64,000 nt of DNA from Pseudocercospora fijiensis CIRAD86 (Eukaryota; Ascomycota; Dothideomycetes; Mycosphaerellales; Mycosphaerellaceae), in the NCBI RefSeq assembly GCF_000340215.1, contig NW_006921533.1:559616-623615 (forward strand). The letters run 5' to 3'. The notes beneath the pieces are model-generated. The model saw nothing but the letters and a program-made list of their open reading frames with translations. It was not told the DNA's origin and searched no databases. The translations under genes and the position numbers were made by a program. Shown here in pieces: positions 1 through 11,292 of the stretch. Position 1 is the first letter of the stretch; each line of letters opens with the position of its first letter.

Positions 1-1242
1 GTAAGAACATCTATGTTATACACTTCGGTATATTAGTTATTATTGCGAAGTCTTCTACGGATATCTCGCGTAGCGCTAATGTGTCAATATGCTTACGTCG
101 CTCGTGCTATAGAGAATGTTCCGTAGGTGCAGTAATTGTAGCGACACTATCCCCCTTAGCCTAATTGGTATACGCCTTTAGATTGGAGCGATAAGCTTAC
201 GTAGGTGCAATTGATGCCCGAGCGAGTACTTAAGCGACTATATCGGATAATGCTTGAGTAGACTAACGCCCGCCTATAGTAGTGCGATTACGACTAGGAG
301 CGATAGGCACGCTCGTCGGCACATTTAGTATATTGCTAGCTATAGCAGATATTCTATAAGCAGGTTGAGAGGGGTTTACCGCGGGTTTTCGTATTAGCTT
401 CTACGGCGGGGTTTCCTAGATCTGATCTAGCGAGCTGTATAGAATCTCTAGCAAGGTACTATAGTTAGACGAGGCAATAATACCTAGGATGTTGGGTAGA
501 AGTGCTAATAGGCTCTGTATCTCGTATATTACAAATCTCTTCTGCTTCTTTATAGGAGGTGTCTGCAATTCGCCCTAAATCTCTGCATCGCGTTTCGTAC
601 CTCGTGTATCTATATAAGATTGCTACTGTACCTAGCGTAGCATATAAGGCTAGTTATCATTTCGACCTATTATACTAGCTCGTAGTCTACCGCTAGTTTG
701 CTCGGCGTTAATGTTAGCGGTATGCGTATCTTAGAGTAGCTTAGGAGTCGTAGATTCTAGGCTATTATTAGCAACTAGAGCAACTCCCGTAAGATAGATA
801 AGATCCTCTCTCGTTGTTCTTACTCTCCCGTACCTTCGGAGTACTCTTATAGCGGATACAAAATTCGATAGCGAGAATTAGGCGGTATAGTTGCACTTTA
901 AGAGCCTCGTAAGCTCGCTAAGCTATACGTACTTGTCCTTGCATCGCTCTAAGATATCGATAATCGTATATATAAGAGCTATAGCGGGTTTATGTTTTGT
1001 TATTAGAGAGGCTACATCGGAGCCCCGATATAACTCTGTATTAGGTCGAGGTAGAGAGACGGGCTCCGTATCGTCTAGCGATCGCTTCGGCTGCTAACCG
1101 TAAGCAGATACTAGAGAGTCTCTGCTATGTATACTAATATCGCGGCGTCTGTTATTATAAGGACTTAGTGTATAGGTAATCTAAGAGGGGCTATCTCGCT
1201 CTCTAGATATTGTATAGTAAGCAGCTAACGTACTGCCTTAAG

Positions 1243-1600
1243 GAGCATTAGGATCTTAACGAGTATCAAAGTCTTAACTAGTATTAAAGTCTAGAGGAGC
1301 ATTAAAGCCTAGAGGAGCTAGCAAATCTTGACCGGCATTAAAGTCTTAACCGGCATTAAAGTCTTAACTAGCATCAAAGTCTAGAGGAGCATTAAAGCCT
1401 AGAGGAGCATTAAAGCCTAGAGGAGCTAGCAAATCTTAACCGGCATTAAAGTCTTGACTAGCATTAAAGTCTAGAGGAGCTAGCAAATCTTAACGAGCAT
1501 CAAAGTCTTAACTAGCTACTAAACGTCGAGGAAGCTGCGAATATCGAGGAGCTAACAAGTCTTAAGGAGCAGTAACGTCTTAGGAGTGCTCTGAATTTTA
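1243..1600. repeat. 18-bp tandem array in repeat copy A
   Basis: Variants of the unit gagcattaaagtcttaac follow one another with substitutions and small indels, about 20 units. The matching array in copy B is longer (13207-13760), so the array has changed length since the duplication. Because 18 is divisible by three, the array keeps the minus-strand frame open and would encode a six-residue repeat rich in Leu, Lys and Thr. Confidence 0.8.
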
Positions 1601-1624
1601 GTAGCGCTTCGACTGCTAGAGAGG

Positions 1625-1725
1625 AAGCTGCTCTTTTCTCGCCGGTCTTAGCGCCTACTCTGTTCTAGACGGTCTCGGCGCCTACTGTTTTCTCGACGGC
1701 CTCGGCTCCTGCTCTTCCTCTTCCT
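1625..1725. repeat. 27-bp tandem repeat in repeat copy A (about 4 units)
   Basis: Imperfect 27-bp units share the core cttttctcgacggcct followed by gcgcctact or similar. The same units occur at 13805-13925 in copy B. The unit equals nine codons and would give a charged nine-residue repeat on the minus strand next to the 18-bp array. Confidence 0.75.
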
Positions 1726-2429
1726 CGGTATCGAAGCCGTACCATTCTAGGTATTCTTCTGCTACCGCAGTACTAACATTCCTACGAATAGGTGCGCCAA
1801 AGTTTATACTGCGTAACTAAGTAGGCTAGGAAGGTTCTAACTCTTAAGCTCGTTGCTTTAGTTCGGTAAATAGAGGTAGCGTATTACCCTATACGTCGAT
1901 AGCAAGGCTAGTCTTCCGTATATTAGTAAGCGGGTATGCTAACTCCCTAAGTGCTACTAACCTTCTTTCCGCTAGTACGTATGCTTCCCGTCTGTAACGT
2001 ACGTAACTTTGCAGTAGCTTTCGAAAGTGACTCCTTAAGGTATTTGAGGCTCGCGAACTTATCCTTTAGATCGTCGTAACGTGCTAACTAAATTCCACTG
2101 TCGATCTATTGCGCGAGTTCTATTTCTGTAAGTGGGTACTAACCAGCACTAGGAATATGCTGTCCGTAGGCTCTGACTTACTCTCGGAGCTTAGCGATAT
2201 CCTACGCGAGCTAATAGCTACGGATGAAACGACGTCTCGTTAATCTCCTCTAGCTCGCAAACGGCGTAGAAGTTATTGTCGGTAGTTGCGGTTGTAATCC
2301 TCCGAAGGATCAGTTTAGAGATTCGTACCTAGTAATACTGCTAGCGGCGGAGTGTACGAAGTCTAATCACGATTCTGCTTAGTTTGGTATAATCATCCGA
2401 GGTGTATCTACTTGCGCTTGCCTTATTGT

Positions 2430-2700
2430 CTATTGCCGCCGCCGCTATTGCCTCTATTTTTAGATTACTACTAAAAGTCCTACTATTAAACAGCCGCCGC
2501 ATTCTTCTAGTAAGAATCGCCGGTCGTTAGTAAATACGCCTACTTACTAGTTACTAGGTTATAATATATTAATTAGCGGCGACTACTATAGTATATATTA
2601 TCGTAGGTCTAACGGCTACGGTATAGGCACATTCGCGACGACTATTAAATAGCAAAGACCGCTTAGTATAGTAGGTATAAATAGAAAGCGCTATTAGTAA
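2430..2700 (+). repeat. Fragment repeated at 14745-15062, possible solo LTR relic
   Basis: The stretch from the CCGCCGCCGCTATTGCC-like start to the GCTATTAGTAA end aligns with 14745-15062, which lies directly upstream of the Ty3/Gypsy coding region. Shared landmarks are ctaggttataatatattaa, tagcggcgactactatagta and the aaagaccgct block. The position suggests a 5' LTR or leader of that element, left here without an internal region. I did not find clear TG...CA ends, so LTR identity is an inference. Confidence 0.5.
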
Positions 2701-3155
2701 AAGACTTAGTATATAACGTCTATTAAACTACCGTTATCTAAGGAATATATACTATATTAATAAGTGCCGTCGTCTATATCGTACGTATTCTAAAGTACTA
2801 AGTTAGTAACCTATATAGGCTTAAATTGCAATAGCGGAAATAGCTTAGGTAATAGCGGAGAATAATAGTAACTATTTCTATACTAATTAGTATAGAGACT
2901 AGTCGCTATATACTCTATTATACGTTAGGTCGCTACGTCTAGCGTAAATGGGCCCCTTACTAGCGGCGGTCGTTATAGGTAGTAAGGTTATTACTATAGG
3001 TAGACTATCTCTTAAACGCGACTACTAATTAATAGTAATACGCCTATATCTAGATTAATCTACGCCTATTATATAGTAAATAAGATACTATCTTTATATC
3101 GCTATTAATAATACTAGAGATATTATTATAGCTATACTATCGCCGATAGGCGTAT

Positions 3156-3249
3156 ATATTTAGTATAATACTACCTAGTAGTATCGTCTCGATAGGTTAG
3201 TAATATTTAGTATAATACTATCTAGTAATATCGTCTCGATAGGCTAATA
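3156..3249. repeat. Tandem duplication of a 47-bp unit
   Basis: Two adjacent 47-bp copies (3156-3202 and 3203-3249) both begin atatttagtataatact and both contain atcgtctcgatagg. They differ at a few positions, mostly C/T and A/G as expected from RIP. Confidence 0.8.
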
Positions 3250-4137
3250 ATAGGCACGCTAGTACTAATATTTCCGCCCTCCTAATCTTTAGCCTTCTAA
3301 TAGTAGTCGTAAGTAATATTCCTAATAAGACTATAAATTAGAAGATAGCGGTCCTTTAGTATAGTACTAGCAATACTACTAACTTTCTCGTTATTACTAT
3401 CTTTAATAGGATTGTTACTATCTATAAGCTACTTACTATAAGTCTTTAGCGAGTTAATATTACTATTAAAGCCTTTAGGGTCGAAGAAACGGTTAGTATA
3501 GTAGTAATCTACCTACTTCGCGGTTATACTATCGCTTAGAATCTCTTAATTATATAGTTATACTAGGTATAGCGATACGGCTAGTACTACTACTTCTAAT
3601 AGAAGTACTAGTATATATTAGGGAATTAGTTATTAAGTTATAACTAATATCGTATCTAGTTTAGAAGACCTAAATTAGCCCTCTTCTAAGCTAGTCGATA
3701 TTGCTTAGTAATAGCCGTTTAAAGGTAGTATAGAAGTTTATAGAAGCGCTTATAATAGTACTATAAAATAGCTATTATAATATAGTAGTATAGCAGTACT
3801 ATATTCTAGGTATAGGCTGCCCTAAGGTGTGCCTAGTTGCAGTATAGGACGAAATTCTATAAATATTAAAGTTTAGGTATAGGAAAATTAAATAAAATAT
3901 AGCTAGTATAGAGTAGCTTAATTAATATACACTTTTTAATATTAGTTAATCTAAGATTAAAGCTATAGCAGATAGATTTCAAATTATTGTAAGGATATAC
4001 TAAAAGTATATCGGGGTTTGTTATTAGAAACGTCGGGCCGCGGCAGTCGCACTGCTACTTGCGCGCTTCCGTTCCCGCCTCCGCTCCCGCTAATACCTTT
4101 CTTTCTTTCCTTCTTCCTCGCCCCGAATACTGTCTAT

Positions 4138-4998
4138 ACAGCACTAGACTCCTTATGGATCTTACTGAAAGTCGTGCCTAGCACGCTCAAATTATGCCCT
4201 GCATATACCCGGCCTAACTCCTCATAGATCTCGCTAATAAAAGAAGTCGTGCCCAGCACGCTCAAATCATGCCCTGCATGTACCGGCCTGACTCCTCATG
4301 GATCTCGCTGAAAGTCGTGCCTACTAGCACGCTCAAATCATGCCCTGCATGTACCGGCCTAACTCCTCATGGATCTTACTGAAAGTCGTGCCTAGTACGC
4401 TTAAACCATGCCCTGCATGTACTCGGCCTGACTCCTCGTAGATCTCGCTGTTGCTGAAAGTCGTGCCTAGCACGCTTAAACCATGCCCTGCATATACTCG
4501 GCCTAACTCCTCATGGATCTTGCTGAAAGTCGTGCCTAGCACGCTCAAACTATGCCCTGCATGTACTCGGCCTAACTCCTTATAGATCTTGCTGAAAGTC
4601 GTGCCCAGCACGCTTAAATCATGCCCTGCATATACTCGGCCTGACTCCTTATGGATCTTGCTGAAAGTCGTGCCCAGCACGCTCAAACCATGCCCTGCAT
4701 GTACTCGGCCTGACTCCTCATGGATCTTGCTGAAAGTCGTGCCTAGCACGCTCAAATTATGCCCTACATATACTCGGCCTGACTCCTCATGGATCTTGCT
4801 GAAAGTCGTGCCTAGCACGCTCAAACCATGCCCTGTATATACTCGGCCTAACTCCTCATGGATCTTGCTGAAAGTCGTGCCTAGCACGCTCAAATCATGC
4901 CCTGCATATACTCGGCCTAACTCCTCATGGATCTTGCTGAAAGTCGTGCCTAGCACGCTCGAATCATGCCCTGCATGTACCCGCTTGACTCCTCGTGG
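4138..4998. repeat. 69-bp minisatellite, about 12.5 units
   Basis: Units of 69 bp repeat head to tail, with a few longer variants (an insertion near 4230 and a 6-bp expansion near 4450). Every unit contains two short inverted repeats: cgtgc-cta-gcacg and catgc-cct-gcatg. The unit length is 23 codons, so frames stay open on both strands (minus 4333-4956, plus 4589-5080). These are probably not genes, since openness in several frames is a by-product of the period. CA and TG are abundant, unlike the flanking RIP-mutated DNA. Confidence 0.93.
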
Positions 4999-5150
4999 AT
5001 CTTGCGTAGGCCGCGCGAATAGCAGGCACCTTCACGCGGTACGCGGTGTGAGTAGCGAAAGCGAAACTGAGACCTGCTAGCTTACACAGCGAACATGGCT
5101 TCCGTGTTCACTGAACTTTACTCGGAGTTACATCAGCAAAAATCTCAAAA
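4999..5150. other. Unique spacer between two minisatellites
   Basis: A short unmutated-looking segment with ordinary CA/TG content joins the 69-bp and 17-bp arrays. I see no gene in it. Confidence 0.5.
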
Positions 5151-5812
5151 TTCTTGGACCCTCAAAGTTCTTGGACCCTCAACATTCTTGGACCTTCAAA
5201 GTTCTTAGACCTTCAAAGTTCTTGGACCCTCAAAATTCTTGGACCCTCAAAGTTCTTGACCCTCAAAGTTCTTAACCCTCAAAATTCTAGACCCTCAAAA
5301 TTCTAGACCCTCAAAATTCTTGGAGCCTCAAAGTTCTTGGAGCCTCAAAATTCTTGGAGCCTCAAAGTTCTTGGAGCCTCAAAGTTCTTGGAGCCTCAAA
5401 ATTCTTGGAGCCTCAAAATTCTTGGAGCCTCAAAATTCTTGGAGCCTCAAAATTCTTAGAGCCTCAAAATTCTTGGAGCCTCAAAATTCTTGGACCTTCA
5501 AAGTTCTTGGACCCTCAAAGTTCTTGACCCTCAAAATTCTAGACCCTCAAAATTCTAGACCCTCAAAATTCTTGGAGCCTCAAAATTCTTGGACCCTCAA
5601 AATCTTGGACCCTCAAAATTCTTGGACCCTCAAAATCTTGGACCCTCAAAATTCTTGGACCCTCAAAATTCTTGGACCCTCAAAATTCTTGGACCCTCAA
5701 AATTCTTGGACCCTCAAAATTCTTGGACCCTCAAAATTCTTGGACCCTCAAAATTCTTGGACCCTCAAAATTCTTGGACCCTCAAAATTCTTGGACCCTC
5801 AAAATTCTTGAC
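5151..5812. repeat. 17-bp minisatellite, about 39 units
   Basis: The unit ttggaccctcaaaattc repeats with two main variants (accctc and agcctc) and occasional 15- or 16-bp units. The agcctc variants cluster at 5315-5490, while the accctc form is almost perfect from 5640 to 5812. Because 17 is not divisible by three, three units make a 17-residue period. This explains the long plus frames at 5320-5811 and 5589-5963, which I do not regard as genes. Confidence 0.95.
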
Positions 5813-7949
5813 CTTTATGGCCTTGCCTCGTACATTGCTCTGTAATAGAAGACCGAGACTAGTAGGACTAAGGGCACGCAGAGCACATAGAAAAATGAAC
5901 AAGACCCACTTTTCCCGACCCCTATTACTACCACTTTTCTTTCGCTCTCCTATATCTTATTAACCTTTATACTAGGGGATTCTAGACCCCTATTGCCTAG
6001 CTCCTCTTTCACTAATATCTAATGCTCGATCTGTATACTATAGGGGTAATATCGAGCTATTCTTACCAAGCGCTTTTGGTTTTCCTAAGTCGCCTTAGCA
6101 CTTACCTACTAACCCCTATAATGCCCTAGTTAAGGTCCGCTACAATTATCGGGTTCGCTTAGATTACGTTACGAACACGCCTAGCTATATATATAGAGCA
6201 GACGAGAATGTCTACGCCCGACGTCTAGGACCGATTGAACTCTACGATCACTTATAATCGCTAGTTAGTATCCTTCGGCACCCTAGAGTTAAAAAGCTGC
6301 GACTTTAGACTAGCCTTCTTATACGCCTAGATAGAAGTGTTAGTATATTGCTTTAGCTCTTATTTACGAAGGCAGAGCTTACTAGATTACTAGTATAAGC
6401 TACTGCGTTAGAATAGCTTATCACTACGGCCTTACGGCCCTTATTATCTTTAACGGTGTTAGCCGCCTGCTTCTTAAGCTCCGAGATAATGTCCTTAATA
6501 CGTAGGCTTTCTATAAGCTCATTAAGGAAGTAAGTATATAGGTCCTTATCGGGCTTAGTTAGCTAGTAGAAACCCTTAATCTCCTTTATCGTAAATTCTA
6601 TTTCCTACTCCTTAGTAGATAATAGCCCGTAGCCTTTAGCCTTTACGTCCTTGTTCTCTTTGTCGATAAACCTAGTAAGGGCATCGTAGTAGTTCGTCTG
6701 CACCTAGTCGCTTATACGAGTCGGTAAGGTAAGGCCGCTTCTGTCTTTAGATAGCAGAGTCGACAGGGTAGTTCTAATTCGTATCCTATAAGAGCTATAG
6801 GAATTTGATTCTTCCAAAACCCCTAGTAATGTTTATGTCTAAATCGATCCCCTAGGCAATGTTTCACTCTAGCTTCTGTATCCGTGTAGTTAGTTCATCG
6901 ATGTTATCTCGACGTAGCTAGGTATTTATAAGGTCCTCCGCTATATCCTCTAAGGGTTACTTCTTCTATTAGGGTTTTGTTGCGTTAGATAGCTAGGCAG
7001 ATTTGCATATCCGCAGTATAAGAAGGTCCCTCAACACTAGCATAGGTAATTTAGCTATTAGGATTTCAGGTTCCCTAAGGGAATTATTTTCTTTAAGGCT
7101 CTCCGCCTAAAACTTACTCGTAGCGACCGATTATCCTCTTAAAGCCCTCGCCTAGACTCTTACCTCTAAACTCGTTGCATGCTTCAACTTCTTTTCCTAG
7201 GTAGGAATCTTAGACTCTCCTTATTGCTACAACGACCTAAGATGTCGAAGACTCTAAACTATTTAACTATTAGCCTCTACGTTCTAGCGATTAGGGTGCC
7301 TATTACGAAATACACTACACATTTCGTATTACAGTTCCCGCTTAGCTTGTGAAGCGTACTTATACTGTTCGTGTATATTCTAAATTCCTCGTTAGCCTCG
7401 TCTACTACGATAGCTCTAACTAGAAGAGTGTTGTAGGTCGCGGTTTTCGAATTAGTCGAGCTATTTGCGTAAGGCCTGCCCTCTTAGGTCCTCCTAAGCT
7501 ATACGGTCGTAATAGAGAAATTCCAGTTCTCGTAGGATATATAGAAACTACCCTTTAGTACGAATACGAGCTTCTTATATAGACCGAGGGGCGCCTTAGT
7601 AATAATTGGATTTTGCGGAGAGCCCGGATAGTTAATTCCTTTCGGGTACTTATCTACCTTAGGAGTACGGACGCGATCAGCCCTAAAGCCTATTACGTCT
7701 GCCTTTTAAAGAGCTTAACACTATCCATTTCCTCTTTCGCATTATCTATATTAGGCGGGCCGAAGCCGTACAGTCTAATGCCTAGCTCCTCGAAGTTCGT
7801 ATAAGTAAGGAATTTCCCTATAGCGTCGGGTTTTAATACGACAGTTAGGCATAGAGCTACAATGCCTCTACGAAGCCTGAAACTACGCTATAGGTCGCGC
7901 TGCTCATATCTATAGGGGATAGAGAACTTATTCGCAGATAGGCATTCCG
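5813..7949 (-). other. RIP-degraded sequence downstream of the SNF2-like fragment
   Basis: This stretch lies 3' of the SNF2-like motif on the minus strand. Parts of it (about 7330-7100) read as a long minus-strand frame broken only by TAG/TAA, so it may hold the rest of that protein, but I could not recognise the C-terminal helicase motifs. The plus frame 7613-7804 starts with a non-ATG codon and has no recognisable content. Confidence 0.4.
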
Positions 7950-8560
7950 AATTTTCCGTACCCTATAGAAGGTATGCCTCTCTGTTATTTTCTTCTAATC
8001 GTAGTCTTCAAGTATATCGGCAATCTGCCTATCGAAAACGAAGACTATAAGTTGCTCTATAGTCTTGCCGAGACCTATAATGTCGCCTAAGATTCCCTAG
8101 GCTTCTCGAGTATACTGCGGTCGGCAGAACATAAGCTAAGCAGCTTTAGGCATATACTAGGCGTACAGCTTTACCTCGAAGCCCGGTAGGGGAATACGTA
8201 TACACAGATATGCGAAAAGATACGGTACTAGTTATAGGCATAGGCAGATATATTTGATGTACGGTCCCTTTATCTGCTCTAGCTCGGTAGTATAACTCTA
8301 GTTGAGATCCCCTACCTAGGTTTGCTTAATACGGTCGAGGAGCTCTTTATAGGTCTAACTTAGAATATAAGGGGTCGCCTCTGCCTACTCCTCTAGGTCG
8401 TCCGGCTCCGGATTGCCCGTATCTACATTAACCCTAGACCGAGCGCGTCTAGCAGTCCTGCTATTCCTTATAGGCTCCGAGTTAGTATTAGAGTCGAGCG
8501 GCCTAGCACGAGCATAACGATCTCGTATACGTTTACCGCTATCTAACCCTCTTCCGTTTC
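7950..8560 (-). pseudogene. SNF2-family helicase fragment, RIP-inactivated
   Basis: On the minus strand the frame through 8087-8061 gives ILGDIIGLGKTIEQL, which matches the DExx-box helicase motif I (Walker A) of SNF2-type ATPases, preceded by a CRPQYTREA segment resembling the usual R-P-x-Q lead-in. Upstream (8560-8400) lies an Arg/Pro/Ser-rich stretch. In-frame stops are TAG where Gln or Trp would be expected. SNF2 proteins move along DNA using ATP and are common cargo of fungal repeats. Motif II and the C-terminal helicase half were not identified. The extent is approximate. Confidence 0.65.
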
Positions 8561-8639
8561 TCGTTAGACTATTATTAAGACCTTTACTTAATCTATATAT
8601 TTAGATAACTTTCTCGAGGAGCGAAGATCCCGGGTAGAG

Positions 8640-9085
8640 CTCCCGGCGCGGCAGTGTCTGCAGTCGACTCTTAACTATTTTCCTTAAGTCCGGAACTTTA
8701 AGCATTCTTTTAAGGCGTAGAGGTTACGGCTAAAGCATTCGATGCGGCAGTGTTTGCAGTCGACCCTTAACTATTTTCCTTAAGTCTAGAACATTAAGCA
8801 TTCTCTTAAGCATTCTCTTTAGGATTCTCTTAAGCATTCTCTTTAGGATTCTCTTAAGCATTCTCTTTAGGATTCTATTAAGCATTCTCTTAAGGATTCT
8901 ATTAAGCATTCTCTTAAGCATTCTCTTAAGTATTCTGTTAAGCATTCTCTTAAGCATTCTCTTAAGCATTCTCTTAAGCATTCTCTTAAGGCGTAGAGGG
9001 TACGGCTAGAGCATTCGGCGCGGTAGTAGTTGCAGTCGACGTATAACTGTTTACATTAAGTCTAGAACCTTAAGCCTGCTATAAA
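8640..9085. repeat. Nested repeat: ~100-bp unit interrupted by a 12-bp array
   Basis: A block containing gcagtgtctgcagtcgac, then ttaactattttccttaag and aaggcgtagagg occurs about three times (8650, 8748, 9028). Within it the 12-bp unit cttaagcattct (variants with agg) is expanded to about 18 copies at 8779-8992. The 12-bp unit gives a Lys/Arg/Met/Leu tetrapeptide on the minus strand (frame 8730-8981). I take this as a repeat by-product, not a gene. Confidence 0.85.
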
Positions 9086-10544
9086 GATACCGGCGTAGGG
9101 GCAGGCGGTAACTCAAGATCTCTAAGGTCAACAACCTTCGGTAGAACTCTACCGGATAGAATAGGAGGCTTATCGTTAGGCGACGGTATCGATGCCCTCG
9201 ATTGCGAGCCGGTATACTGCTATCGTAAAGCTTGCGATATCTCTAGATTGAATAGTAGCTTCTCTCTTAGCTATAAGTCTTCCGACTCTACTAAAGCTAT
9301 AGCAGCTATAGCGATCGGACTGCTCGCATTCGTTTTCCGCTTCTTCTCGATATGCCTATTAATGTCTCGGCTAAATGTCGCGCGAGCCTTGTTATCGAAT
9401 TTCTTGTTTACCTACTCGATAAAATCTGTCTCGTATTCTTATAGCTCCGCCTCCTAACCGATAAACAGCAGAATTTTAATAGTAGCGGTATCGTATCTGC
9501 TATACTTAGAGACGGCGGCTTCGAACTCACCGTTATCGGTAATCTTATTCGTATCGTCCTCGCCTAGGTTTACTACTGCTATTACGATGTCTAACTAGTT
9601 AGTAATATGAAACTTAGACTCTAACTAACACTAGAGGCTGTTATGCGACAAATTTGCGTATAGCGATCTACGATTATACAAAGGCATAAATGTCTTAGGA
9701 GTCGTGGAAGGCGCTTACCTAAGATTTGCTACCTCTGGCATCGCAAATAGTCTATAGAATAGCTGTGCGACAAGCACTATGTCTAACCGATCGACTACGG
9801 CTAGCGTAATAGTATAGGTATTCCCAGCCTAGTACGTCTTGTGTCTTCTAATAGATGCGATAAACATCGATCCTATTTATAGTATTAGGATTTTTCGACT
9901 AGTAGCAAAGTCTTAACTACCCTAATCCTATACGCTCTCTATATCCCGCCGCTAGGGGTTGCTTCTATTAGAAGGACTTCACTCGCCGCCTTGTTATTTA
10001 ATGTTGTCTTTAATACGCTCGCTAGCAATATTGTAGGTCTTAGGCGGCGGCTAGACGATAGCGCAGGTGTTTAAGTAGGCTCGCGCTTAAGTATATCTTT
10101 AGGACCTGCCTATTGCTTGATAAAGACAGACTACCCTTTGCGGATATTGAATTACGATATACCTAGACTGACAGCGCTGCTTAGGTAGCGGAGGCAAAAT
10201 TCTACGGCGGCGCGATGCTGCTCCTTCTTGTTATTATTATCCTTCTAAGGGCCCCAATTTCTTATATAGCGATTGAGGACTTTCGCTTCCTTTATAGGCT
10301 TGTTTTGCTAACCTGTAGAATCCTATTAGCTGTAAGCGTATGTAATGCTTTGTCGTGCTATTTCCTACTATGTAGTCGGAATAATTTGCGGGTAGCGCGT
10401 CGTTATTAGGAACAAATAACTATACGACGAATATGTCGACATCGTCCTCCGTAAAGTTATAGCGCTTAGCTATTGCAGCTAGTAGCGGCGTAACAGTATC
10501 CTGATTAGAGCTACTAACTTGTAAGAAGCTGCGACTAAAAGTTC
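9086..10544. other. RIP-degraded sequence without a recognised gene
   Basis: The short plus frames (9248-9457, 10215-10409) start at ordinary or alternative codons but show no domain. Composition is TA-rich with scarce CA/TG. It lies 5' of the SNF2-like fragment on the minus strand and could hold its N-terminal part. I cannot support more. Confidence 0.4.
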
Positions 10545-10945
10545 TTGCCCTACCTAACTTTCACTTCAAATTTTCACTTAAAGTTTCTTCCCCTTACTCA
10601 AACCTTTTGCTCAAAGTTTCTTTCCCCTCACTCAAACTTTTTACTTAAAGCTTTTCCCCTTACTCAAAACTTTTACTTAAAATTTTTTCCCCTTACTCAA
10701 AACTTTTACTTAAAATTTTTTCCCCTTACTCAAAACTTTTTACTTAAAGCTTTTCCCCTTACTCAAACTTTTTACTTAAAGCTTTTCCCCTCACTTAAAA
10801 CTTTTTGCTCAAAGCTTTTCCCCTTACTCAAAACTTTTTACTTAAAGCTTTTCCCCTTACTCAAAACTTTTACTTATTATGGTTTTTTTTTTGTTTCGCC
10901 TTACTTCAAACTTTTACTCAAAGTTCTTTTTTTTTCGCCTTACTG
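10545..10945. repeat. ~33-bp minisatellite with strong strand asymmetry
   Basis: About 12 imperfect units contain ccccttactcaaaactttt followed by acttaaagctttt or variants. The plus strand is nearly all pyrimidine plus A, with very little G. The plus frame 10545-10949 is open only because of the periodicity. Confidence 0.9.
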
Positions 10946-11003
10946 CTAATAACCACTACGAACAGATCCTTATCACAACTATAAGCATTTTAGACCTTTA
11001 ATG

Positions 11004-11280
11004 TTACTCCTCACCCTTTCTAAATACTAAGTCTACCTCGCAATTAGGCTCTCGATGTTTTCTGTATACACTAGTAGTACGTACTGTAAAGTGCTTCCTC
11101 AACTGCTCGGTAGACAATCGTACAAGGTTGATACTGTATCCTCTGTCGTATAATAATACTTTGCGATTATATATTGCTCTTTTATCCGACATAATGTAAT
11201 TAAGAACTATATATCGAATAAATGCTAGCCGATCTCCTTTAAAGCGGCAACCCTCCTCTCGGCACTCGAGGTACGGAGTA
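11004..11280 (-). pseudogene. Short frame with degenerate C2H2-like finger
   Basis: The minus-strand frame from about 11280 to the stop at 11004 runs some 90 residues; the internal ATG at 11192 gives 62 residues. Its start reads YLECREEGCRFKGDRLAF, followed by two Tyr residues five positions apart where a C2H2 finger would have His (C-x4-C-x12-Y-x4-Y). CAC/CAT to TAC/TAT changes are what RIP makes, so I infer a former zinc finger. The rest is basic and ends in DLVFRKGEE. No known family was recognised, and a frame without function is possible. Confidence 0.4.
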
Positions 11281-11292
11281 GTCTAGTCTATA

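Larger units (their letters stand above)
85..2045 (-). repeat. Dispersed 2 kb repeat, copy A, RIP-degraded
   Basis: This stretch is closely similar to 12021-14242, in the same orientation about 12 kb away. Shared landmarks are the block near 94-160, the segment 840-1090, the 18-bp array and the 27-bp repeats, with similarity ending near 2045. On the minus strand roughly 1070-660 reads as one long frame broken only by TAG/TAA, so I infer that the element's coding strand is minus; the plus-strand 68-residue frame at 891-1097 starts at TTG and is a shadow. I do not recognise the protein. The element could be a repeated gene family or part of a larger transposon. No terminal repeats were identified. 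Confidence 0.75.
2046..4137. other. RIP-degraded intergenic repeat sequence, no gene seen
   Basis: Apart from the entries at 2430-2700 and 3156-3249, I recognise no protein domain here. TA dinucleotides are in excess and CA/TG are scarce over most of it. From about 3820 to 4137 the sequence changes character: it becomes AT-rich and then a pyrimidine-rich, unmutated-looking segment that leads into the 69-bp minisatellite. Confidence 0.6.

Noticed and set aside
1243..1600. CRISPR-like array of short repeats
   Set aside because: Units are contiguous without unique spacers, and the organism is a fungus.
4333..5080. Overlapping long frames on both strands in the 69-bp array, suggesting a repeat protein
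   Set aside because: The 69-bp period equals 23 codons, so any frame without a stop in one unit stays open; no start context or flanking coding sequence supports a gene.
5320..5963. Plus-strand frames encoding Ser/Leu/Pro/Gln repeats
   Set aside because: They follow directly from the 17-bp satellite and run through three frames in turn.
8730..8981. Lys/Arg/Met/Leu tetrapeptide-repeat protein on the minus strand
   Set aside because: It is the translation of the 12-bp array and has no separate coding evidence.
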